Positions 54,801-63,000 of a stretch of DNA of 64,000 nucleotides are shown here, piece after piece; the first letter of the stretch is position 1; each line of letters begins with the position of its first letter. The notes under the pieces are model-generated. The model saw nothing but the letters and a program-made list of their open reading frames with translations, had not been told where the DNA came from and made no database searches. The translations under genes and the position numbers were made by a program. Source of the DNA: CAYMAZ01 sp964388575 (GTDB lineage Bacteria; Bacteroidota; Bacteroidia; Bacteroidales; DTU049); the NCBI GenBank assembly GCA_964388575.1, contig CAYMAZ010000013.1, forward strand, positions 1 to 64,000, read 5' to 3'.

Positions 54801-57800
54801 CCAACAATGCTGATTATATCGCTTTTGACAATTGTGAGTTTCATGCAGATTTGGAAACAACCAGTTCAAACCATGTTCCCTTTGTCACTTCAAACAGTGC
54901 AACCGGAGCAACAACAGCAGGACTGGCTGCAAGTCATCTGACAATTATAAACAGTAAAGTCATTGGTGGGTACTACGGTATGGTTATCAACGGACCCACG
55001 TCAGCTCCGTTCTCAGAAAACAATGTGATCATGAATAATGAAATCAGAGATTTCTATTATTATGGTTTGTATGTCAGAGGTCAAAATTATTCAGAGTTTA
55101 TTGGGAATGAACTTCACAGAACAAACCGTACAAATAATTCAACATTGTACACTATCTACATGACATCCAATATAAGTAATACAGTGGTGTCAAAAAATAT
55201 ATTGTATAATCTGGGAGGAACTGCTGCATCAACTTCATCTGCATACGGAATTTATGCTACATCAATGACTTCAACGGTTAATGAAGGTATCCTGATTTCA
55301 AATAACATCGTCAATGGATTTGAAAACAGAAATGGAACTCAGTATGGAATGTATCTCAGCACAACAGGATACGCTCAGGTTTATCACAACACTGTTTCTA
55401 TGGATAACGTGAATCATACTGGTTCAAGTACGATATATACTTTTTATCATACCGGCGCAAACGCCAATCTTGATATTCAGAACAACATCTTTTCATACAC
55501 AACAAATTCATCCGGAACGAAATACTGTATGTATTTTTCAACAAATACAGCTGTTGTGAACAGTAATAATAATGTATTGCACAGAGGTGCAACAGCCGGC
55601 ACAAACAATACCGGTTACTGGAGTTCAACTGCATATAATACGCTGGCTGACTGGCAGACTGCAAATACAGGAATATATGATCAGAACAGTGTTGATGCTG
55701 ATCCGATTTTTACATTACCGTTACTTTCTCCAATCAATGCTGCCGTAGATAATATCGGAGCAAATTTATTAAGTTTTGTTCCTGATGATATTTTTGGCGT
55801 TGCACGCACTCCAAGTCCAGATCCAGGAGCGATTGAATTTACTCCTGTCAGTGCTGATATCGCTCTTCTCAGCGGAGAACTTGTCAGAGTCAGCAGCTGT
55901 CTCAATAACAACGACAGTATTTATTTCACTCTCAGGAATGTGCTTGGCAATGTGTTAGACTTCGCTGCAACTCCAGTTACAGTTTTCTGGTCAGTAAACG
56001 GACCTGTGAATTCAACAGGATCAACAACCATTAATACAGGAACTCTTGCAGCCGGAACAGATATCAAATTTGGAGGAAATGGTGTAGACATGTCTGTTGA
56101 TGGTACATACATGCTGGCATCAGCATATATTATTCCAAGTACAGAAAACAATATTCAAACAAATGATACAATCACTGATGCGTTCAGTATTGTTGTCCCT
56201 GCATATGAGTTTGATGCGCAACCTGATTACACTCTTGTTACAAACAGTGTCGATGTTGTTGAGTTGTCAGTAAGTTCCAATGTGCTTCCAATACAGGGAT
56301 CATTCTTTTTCACTGAAATTGCACATTACAAAACAACTACAGGAGCACCAACAAGTGGTTGGCCATCATACCTGATCGCCGATGATTATGTGGAAATTAC
56401 TGGCCTTCCCAATGGAGATATTTCAGGATTTACACTTGAAATCTGGACTTCATCTGCACTGGAAAGTGCTCAGGTTCTTGGATCAGGAACAGTGCTCAGC
56501 CCCATGGGAACTTGTGTCATTGCAACCGGACAACTTGGTTCAAGTGTTCCGAGTCCTGCTGATTATTATTATCATTCCGGGGCTACTGCATCTCAAAGTT
56601 CTACAACCGCAAAAGGGTATATATTAAAAGATCCTAACGGAAATATTATTGATGCTGTCGTTTTAGGAAATCTTACATTCCCTGCTGCTTCAGGTGTGAC
56701 TCCTGCAGACTGGTCAGGTACGACACCTGCTGTCAGCAGTTCCGGAAACAGACTTGAAGGACCTTATACAAAAGATGCCACATACTGGATCAATTCAGGC
56801 ACTTCTCCTCAGGATCCGAATGTTGTGAATAATGCTGTTACTGTTCCTTCACCAATGCCATTGACCGGCTTCTCATGGAGCCTTGACGGTGTTGTCACAA
56901 GTGTGAACAATACTGACACAATTGTTGGTCCGTGGACTGTGAACGGGATTTATAATTATGTTGCTACGTATACAAATACATGCGGCACATTCACTGATAC
57001 AGCTGTTGTTGAAGTATTTGTCCCTCAGTCTGATCTTGCAATTATTGATATCATTGCTCCTCTGGAAGAAGTTTGTTATGACACAGATGAACCAGTAACA
57101 ATAGCTCTTTCAAATCTTGGAACTACAGCAATCAGTACTCCGTTTACTGCATCATATACAGTCAACGGTGGAATACCTGTGACAGAAACAGTGAACCTGA
57201 CAGTTGGACCTGCTGATACTGTTACCTATACATTTACAACACCCATCAGTATTGTTCTTACCGAAGACACAACCTTCTATCTGAATGCTTATGTTAATCT
57301 TGCAGGTGATCCGTTTAATTTTAATGATACCCTGGGTGTAACCAGAACATTCTATTACGTTCCCCCAGCACCAATTGGAGTTAACGATACAGTAACAATT
57401 GGCGGATCTGCCACACTACAGGCACTTTCTCCATACAATGTAAGCTGGTATGCTTCACCAACTGATCCCACTGTAATACATACCGGGAATACATTTACAA
57501 CACCGGCATTATTTGCAACAACTCCCTATTATGCAGCTGCATCTGCCGGAACAGGAACTCAATATGTTGGTCCTGTTGATAATACAATTGGCACAACATC
57601 AACTTCATCTCTGACAAATCATTTTATGATTTTTGATGTGCTTGATCCGAATGGTGTTACAATTCAAAGTGTAGATGTAATTCCAAGTACTGCTGCTGGT
57701 TCTGCATATACAATTGTTATTCAGAACAGCTCTCAGACTCAGATTGCAAGTTATGCAGGAGTGACAACAGTTGCCTCAGGAAGCATTGAAACTGTTCCTG

Positions 57801-59497
57801 TTGATTTTGTTATTCCGCAGGGGACAGGTTACAGAATGGGATTTGCAGTGAATCCTACAATGTGGAGAAATGAAGCTGGTGCAAGTTATCCATACACCAT
57901 CCCTAACGTGATTTCAATTACTGGTAATACATTTAATACATCGTATTATTATTATTTCTACAATTGGGCAATTGGTTCAGGAAGTGGTTGTGAAAGCGAA
58001 AGAACAGAGATTTTGGCTGTTGTTGACGCCGTGTCCTGCACACCGGTTACAAGTGTCAATGTGAGCAACATTACACCTGTTTCTGCTGACCTTTCTTGGA
58101 TCCCCGGAGGAACTGAAGAAACATGGGAAATTGAGCTTGGCCTTGCCGGTTTCACTCCAACAGAAACAGCAACACATACTGTTTCTATAACTCCAAATAC
58201 AACAATATCAGGATTAACACAGGCCACAGATTACGAATTCTATATCCGTGCTTACTGCGATCCTGATTACAGTATCTGGACAGGTCCCTATTCATTCTCA
58301 ACTCCGTGTGGTGTTTTCTCTGCACCGTTTGTTGAGGACTTTGAAGTCATTCCACCACTTTGCTGGAGTGTCTTTTCAACAACAACTCAAAACTGGGGAA
58401 TCAGTTCTCAGGCAAGTGGATACGGCATCGGATCAAACTCTGCAGTTGCTCAGTTTTACAATTATTCAGATCCTGCACCATTTTATCTGATTACTCCTGA
58501 ATTTGATGCCAGTGCGTTAACTTCACCGGTTGTGAAATTTGATTTTGCTTATGCAGCTTACAGCACAACCTATATCGATGAACTCAATATTCTCTATTCA
58601 ACTGATGGTGGAACCACGCTTAATCTGCTTCAGAATATGCAGGGCGGAGCAACAGGTCCTTTAAATACTGGAGGAGTAGTTACATCTTCATTTGTTCCTG
58701 CTGCTACAGAATGGAGTACTATTGAATTTGCACTTCCCACAGGGACAAATCTGGTTGTTTTTGAAGCAGTCAGCGATTATGGTAATAACCTGTTTATTGA
58801 CAATGTTGCCATTCAGGAGGCCAGTGTTTCATGTGTCAATTTTGAAGAAACAACTCAGGAAGATATCTGTGAAGGTGACATTTTCTCATGGAGAGGAAAT
58901 GATTATTCAATTTCAGGCACTTATTATGACAGTCTGGTAACAACCAATCCTCCTGGATGTGACAGTGTATATGTTCTCATACTAACAGTTCATGCTCTGC
59001 CTACGGTAGAAATTACAGGACTTGGTAACTTCTATTGTGTCTATTACGATGAAGTTACGATGACTGGTTCACCTGCAGGTGGCACATTTACCGGAAACGG
59101 TGTAACAGGAAATGTTTTTGATCCTGCTGCTGCCGGAATTGGGACATGGGATGTCGTTTATACCTACTCTGATGCAAACGGTTGTACAAACTCTGATACA
59201 GTGACAGTCGTCGTTGATGAATGTGTATCAATAGGAGAGCATCAAAACGGAGACTTTGCGGTGTATCCGAACCCTGTCAATGATCTGTTAACTGTTGAAA
59301 TCGTTGCAACTGAATCCTCACAGCACATCTGGAGTATCTATGATACAAACGGAAAGCTGATCATGAGCGGAACTCAGGCATTGGTTTCAGGAAAGAATAC
59401 ACTCACAGTTGAAACTGAACATCTTTCATCAGGATTGTACATGTTGCAGTCCAATGTGAACGGATTGATTCAGTCTGTCAGAATCATTAAACAATAA
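51815..59497 (+). CDS. Giant T9SS-secreted multidomain surface protein
   Basis: A protein of 2560 residues. Signal peptide (about 1-20, ending IFGQ). In order: a beta-sandwich (20-200), a fibronectin type III domain (about 205-305), beta-helix module A (about 306-777), a second Fn3 (about 780-875), beta-helix module B (about 877-1343), a lamin-tail-like domain (GSFFFTEIAHYK near 1496), Ig/CARDB-like stretches, another Fn3 near 2075, a choice-of-anchor J-like domain (PLCWSVFSTTTQNWGI near 2180), one GCDS repeat (near 2380), and a T9SS type A sorting domain (FAVYPNPVNDLLTVEI). Probable adhesin or polysaccharide-binding protein. ATG 51815 is chosen for the signal peptide over TTG 51788. Confidence 0.88.
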   Translation: MKQLLIFKMLVFFLVTSIFGQTTGTVEIGSGTLTNSTTVHPTPYGTYYKNHRVQYLYLASEMSAAGLVAGNITSIAFDVAALNTCSPMPNFKIDAKLTTASDLTTTFDNAGYTTVYTNTSFMPVAGWNTHIFSTPLAWDGTSNLLIDICFDLLTDYTQNASVNYTTTSSNLASYYRSDSAPACATTSSATVSTSRANIQISGNVASCLPPALSSLTVSNLSQTSADLGWSGPTNAIAWNVEVHTPGNSPGIGTPVASVTAHPTSTWTATGLSSVTNYDFYVQAHCGGTDYSIWQGPVQFQTTGAPLSGAYTINNTQPSGGTNFNSFTDFADAINLGGFAGPVTVDVAVGTGPYTEQVVLIQLPNSSSTNTLTINGNGETLQFLSTNTNERATLKFDGTDYVTVNNLIVKALGSITSPAEYGWAVWLTNDADYNTFSNCEFHAATASTSSNFSAFVTSSSSTGATTAGPAASYLTVTNSKTFGGYYGMVINGNTSSIPYSEGNIIQNNEISDFYMYGLYVRGQNNSQIIGNEIHRTNRAENSTAYMLYGAGNISNSEFSKNVIFNFTGTGQTTTSTAYGLYFTSVTSPVNEGILIANNVIYGLDNRNGSQYGMYFSSTTAEMNIYHNSVSLDHVAHTGSSVIYCLYHTGASTNLDIQNNIFSYTTNSTGTKYCMYFSTNTAVVTSNNNVLYAGATAGTNNTGYWSSTAYATLADWQTANGGAFDQNSLDAAPIFNTPLLTPTGGAIDNIGANLLTFVPDDIFGIARTATPDPGAIEFDPPACSMPYSLTATNISDVSADLGWTAGGTETEWNIEVHTPGNSPGNGTPVVSVTGTTSNPWTATGLTQYTDYVFFVQADCGTSISDWAGPFAFTTTLPPLSGFYTINSTQPTAGTNFNSFTDFATAIQLGGLGGFVTVDVVAGTGPYTEQVAFGQLNNSSATNLLTINGNGETLQFLSTNSSERAILKFDGTDYVVVNNLIVKALASTTSEYGWGVWLTNNADYIAFDNCEFHADLETTSSNHVPFVTSNSATGATTAGLAASHLTIINSKVIGGYYGMVINGPTSAPFSENNVIMNNEIRDFYYYGLYVRGQNYSEFIGNELHRTNRTNNSTLYTIYMTSNISNTVVSKNILYNLGGTAASTSSAYGIYATSMTSTVNEGILISNNIVNGFENRNGTQYGMYLSTTGYAQVYHNTVSMDNVNHTGSSTIYTFYHTGANANLDIQNNIFSYTTNSSGTKYCMYFSTNTAVVNSNNNVLHRGATAGTNNTGYWSSTAYNTLADWQTANTGIYDQNSVDADPIFTLPLLSPINAAVDNIGANLLSFVPDDIFGVARTPSPDPGAIEFTPVSADIALLSGELVRVSSCLNNNDSIYFTLRNVLGNVLDFAATPVTVFWSVNGPVNSTGSTTINTGTLAAGTDIKFGGNGVDMSVDGTYMLASAYIIPSTENNIQTNDTITDAFSIVVPAYEFDAQPDYTLVTNSVDVVELSVSSNVLPIQGSFFFTEIAHYKTTTGAPTSGWPSYLIADDYVEITGLPNGDISGFTLEIWTSSALESAQVLGSGTVLSPMGTCVIATGQLGSSVPSPADYYYHSGATASQSSTTAKGYILKDPNGNIIDAVVLGNLTFPAASGVTPADWSGTTPAVSSSGNRLEGPYTKDATYWINSGTSPQDPNVVNNAVTVPSPMPLTGFSWSLDGVVTSVNNTDTIVGPWTVNGIYNYVATYTNTCGTFTDTAVVEVFVPQSDLAIIDIIAPLEEVCYDTDEPVTIALSNLGTTAISTPFTASYTVNGGIPVTETVNLTVGPADTVTYTFTTPISIVLTEDTTFYLNAYVNLAGDPFNFNDTLGVTRTFYYVPPAPIGVNDTVTIGGSATLQALSPYNVSWYASPTDPTVIHTGNTFTTPALFATTPYYAAASAGTGTQYVGPVDNTIGTTSTSSLTNHFMIFDVLDPNGVTIQSVDVIPSTAAGSAYTIVIQNSSQTQIASYAGVTTVASGSIETVPVDFVIPQGTGYRMGFAVNPTMWRNEAGASYPYTIPNVISITGNTFNTSYYYYFYNWAIGSGSGCESERTEILAVVDAVSCTPVTSVNVSNITPVSADLSWIPGGTEETWEIELGLAGFTPTETATHTVSITPNTTISGLTQATDYEFYIRAYCDPDYSIWTGPYSFSTPCGVFSAPFVEDFEVIPPLCWSVFSTTTQNWGISSQASGYGIGSNSAVAQFYNYSDPAPFYLITPEFDASALTSPVVKFDFAYAAYSTTYIDELNILYSTDGGTTLNLLQNMQGGATGPLNTGGVVTSSFVPAATEWSTIEFALPTGTNLVVFEAVSDYGNNLFIDNVAIQEASVSCVNFEETTQEDICEGDIFSWRGNDYSISGTYYDSLVTTNPPGCDSVYVLILTVHALPTVEITGLGNFYCVYYDEVTMTGSPAGGTFTGNGVTGNVFDPAAAGIGTWDVVYTYSDANGCTNSDTVTVVVDECVSIGEHQNGDFAVYPNPVNDLLTVEIVATESSQHIWSIYDTNGKLIMSGTQALVSGKNTLTVETEHLSSGLYMLQSNVNGLIQSVRIIKQ
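52730..54145 (+). repeat. Beta-helix module, copy A
   Basis: About 1.4 kb coding for LSGAYTINNTQPSGGTNFNS through GAIEFDPPACS. Aligns in frame with copies B and C. The shared block AATACCGGTTACTGGAGTTC begins at 53909 here. Confidence 0.85.
54443..55845 (+). repeat. Beta-helix module, copy B
   Basis: About 1.4 kb coding for LSGFYTINSTQPTAGTNFNS through GAIEFTPVSAD, in the same gene as copy A, separated by an Fn3-like spacer. The shared block starts at 55607. Confidence 0.85.
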
Positions 59498-59519
59498 TCT
59501 CAGGATTATTTGAACACTC

Positions 59520-59561
59520 AAAAAAAACCCGCCCGAAAGATATTTTGGGCGGGTTTTTTTT
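59520..59561 (+). terminator. Rho-independent terminator of the giant gene
   Basis: An 11-bp stem (CCCGCCCGAAA / TTTTGGGCGGG, one G-U pair) with loop GATA is flanked by A before and eight T after. Strong; the A-run makes it potentially bidirectional. Confidence 0.9.
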
Positions 59562-59856
59562 CGTTTTATTGTTTCTGATAAAGAGGAGCGGAATCCAGTA
59601 TAGACCTTGGAAACTTGTTGCTTTCTCCATGTGAAGACGCAATTCAAATCAATAATAATGCAGAATAGATGATTAAGAATTGAATACCTCTGCTTTGCAT
59701 TTTGTTCAACCTGGTGCGAATTATCTGAATGTATTTAAAGAACGTATTTTAAACAGATTTTGATCCAATTAAATAGAAGCAAATTAATTTATGCTTAAAA
59801 AATTGTTAAAAAAAAAATATCAACAAAAAAATATTGATTTATTAAATATTAGTTTG
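59562..59856. other. Intergenic region, no gene seen
   Basis: AT-rich spacer between the terminator and the next promoter. It has long A and T runs and no recognisable gene, RNA or repeat. Confidence 0.5.
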
Positions 59857-59864
59857 TAAGTTTG
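59857..59864 (+). promoter_or_regulatory. -7 element for the second giant gene
   Basis: TAAGTTTG matches TAnnTTTG. The leader to ATG 60011 is about 140 nt, unusually long for this window. Confidence 0.5.
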
Positions 59865-59907
59865 TTCTTTGAAAATAATTGGAATTTATTCACTAACCCC
59901 CATAATT

Positions 59908-59940
59908 ATGAATCCACAATTATTCTCCAATCCCCCGTAA
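59908..59940 (+). other. Short leader ORF (10 codons) before the second giant gene
   Basis: ATG to TAA encoding MNPQLFSNPP inside the leader of the gene at 60011. The bases before it (GAATTTATTCACTAACC) resemble those before ATG 51815 (GAATTTATTAACTAAACC), so this ATG sits where the other giant gene starts. It may be a decayed start or a leader peptide; translation is unproven. Confidence 0.3.
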
Positions 59941-60010
59941 CTGGATGTTTTTTGCCTATGACACAAAACATTCAATTTTTTAAAATTTATTCATTAAAAA
60001 TCTTTTCATT

Positions 60011-63000
60011 ATGAGAAAAATTATTTTTCTTTTATGTGCTGTATTCATCAGCATGTTAGTTTCTGCTCAGGAAACAAAAACATTAGGTGTGGATGCAGGA
60101 TATGAAACAATGGTTGCTGCCTTTAGTACCCTCAATACGAATGGGCCTGGCGCAAATGGAATCATTGTTCAGGTACCTGCAGGTTACACTGAAAGTATCA
60201 CAGCAGATTTGGTTTTAACTGCCACAGGAACTTTAAGTGCACCAATCACATTTCAGAAAACCGGAACAGGTGCAAATCCACTTATCACCCGGAGTGATGC
60301 TGGTCTTCTGGCCACAACCACATTGGGTGGACAGGGCGATGCCATCATCATTATCGAAGGTTCAGATTATGTAACTTTTGATGGTATTGATGTAGCAACG
60401 CTTGATCAGGGCATTGAATATGGTTATTATATTCGAAAAGCATCTGTAACTGATGGAGCTAAAAATGTAATTATTAAAAATGCCTCAATCACCATGACAA
60501 AGGGTACGAGTGCCTATGTCGTTGGTATTTATTCTTCAAACAATGATGCAGCATCATTGGTTTCATCAGCAACGGGAATTACTGTTTCAACTGTTGGTGG
60601 TATCAATGAGAACGTTTCAATCACAGGGAATACCATAAGCAATGTCTTTACCGGTATTTTACTCAGAGGATATTCTGCTTCTTCCCCTTACGATTTGTAT
60701 GATCAGAATTTTGTAATTGGCACACTTAACGAAGGAAATGTTATTCAGAATTTTGCCGGAAATGCTTCAAGTACTGCGTATGGAATTTATATGATCTATC
60801 ATAATAATCTGAATATTGATTATAACACAGTTAACAATACCGCAGGAGGTGGATCAGGTTTTACAAGTACAGGATACGGTGTTTATACATCCACAGCTAC
60901 TTCTGCGAACATCGGTATAACAAATAATGTTGTAACTCTTACTTCTAATGCAACTACCAGCGGTTTTTATGGTATCAACAGTGCTGCAGGAAGCACAGCC
61001 GCCTCAAATACTGTGACAATTGCATTCAACAATGTGAGCAATTGTTCCTACACTACTGCTACTACAGGAGTTTTTTCTGCAATTGTGAATTCAGGTTCAG
61101 CTGCCACAATTAATATGCATAATAATATCGTTGCAGACAATACACAAGCCGGAACAGGAATAGTTACTTTGCTTGATGCAGGCGGTGCTACAACAAGTAC
61201 TGTTAATATGTATGAAAATCAGGTTTATAATAATGTTAAAACCGGAGCTTCAGGTTATATGTATGCAACAAGAGCGGCCGGTGGAACAGTTATTTATAAT
61301 GAAAATGAAGTCCATGACAACGGATTTAGTGCAACCTCAGGATCTTCTACATGTTATCTATATGGCTATTATAATGGTTCTTCACCACCTTACGAGTATT
61401 TATACAATAATAACATTTATAATTTATATATACGCGGAACCAATACATCAACATCTTCACTTGTCAGAGGTATTTATACATACACTACTTCTTCTGCTAC
61501 CAAAGATATTTACAACAATCAGATTTACGGTTTGGAAGGAACACAAGAAGTTACGGGTATTTACCAATATTTAGGTGCAACTGTAAATATTTACAAGAAT
61601 AAAATTTACAATCTTACCAGTAATGCAACATCGACAACAGCTGCACGCACAAGTGGTATCCTGGTGTATTCCGGAGCTGCTAATGTGTTTAATAATTTCA
61701 TATCTCAGTTGTATGCACCGGCTTCAGGTGCAGATGATGCAGTCAGAGGAATTAATATTGTAACTACAACTTCAACAACAACAATAGGTGTTTATTATAA
61801 TACTGTTTATCTGGATGCTTTGTCTTCCGGGACAAATTTCGGAAGTACAGGTTTGTATCATACATATAGTACAACAGCAACGTCAGCAACCCTTGACATG
61901 AGAAACAATATCATTGTAAATAAGAGTACACCAAATGGAACAGGAAATGTTGTTGCCTTCAGAAGAAGTTCAGCCACAAATCTGAACAATTATGGTGAAA
62001 CTTCAAACAACAATGCTTTCTATGCAGGAACACCCGGTACAAATAATCTGATCTTTTATGATGGAACCAACGCTGATCAAACGATTGGTGACTTTAAAAC
62101 GAGGGTAACACCACGTGAAACAGCATCATTTTCAGAAGATGTGTCTTTTGTAAATGTGACGACATCTCCATACAATCTTACACTTTCTCTGACAACTCCT
62201 ACTCAGTGTGAAAGTGGTGGACAGCAGATCTTATCACCAATAGTTGTGACAGATGACTATTTCGGAACAACACGTGCACTCGAGACTGGATATGCCGGTA
62301 CAGGAATAGCTCCTGATATAGGTGCATTTGAGGGTGAAATGCAGGGACTGGACTTAATACCCCCTGTCATTACATACACTCCACTTGAAAATACTGCGTT
62401 TACATCAGCACGGACATTAACAGTAACCATTTTTGATGCAAGTGGTGTGCCTGTCACAGGGACAGGATTACCAATGCTTTATTGGTCTGTAAATTCAGGT
62501 TCTTATACTGGAGTACAAGGCGTTCATGTTTCAGGAGATGATTACAGCTTTACATTTGGAAGTGGCGTAAGTACTGGAGACACAATATCTTATTATATCG
62601 TTGCTCAGGATAATATGAATAACGTTGGAGCATTTCCCAATGCTGATATCGTTTCATATTCTGTCAATCCTCCCTCATGTACACCTGCACCTTCAAATGC
62701 AAGTTATTATGAGATTGTTCAGTCAATGTCAGGAAATTATACCATTAACAGCACCGTTCCAACGGGAGGTACAAACTTTATCAGCTTTACTGATTTTGCA
62801 GCATTTTTGAATACTGCATTTCTGACAGGCCCGGTTGTTGTTGATGTTGTTGCTGCAACCGGTCCCTATACCGAACAAATTATTCTGGGACAGATTACCA
62901 ACAGCAGTGCAACAAATACAATTACAATTAACGGAAACGGTGAAACACTTCAGTATTTGTCAACAAATACAAATGAACGTGCAACCCTGAAGTTAGACGG

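Noticed and set aside
51815..59497. Chimeric assembly instead of a real internal duplication
   Set aside because: Copies A and B differ at many positions and keep the frame with an Fn3 spacer, which suggests true duplication, though long reads would be decisive.
61173..61574. 133-codon ORF in another frame
   Set aside because: It lies within the long open frame from 60011, whose translation clearly carries beta-helix repeats; this is a frame shadow of a low-complexity gene.
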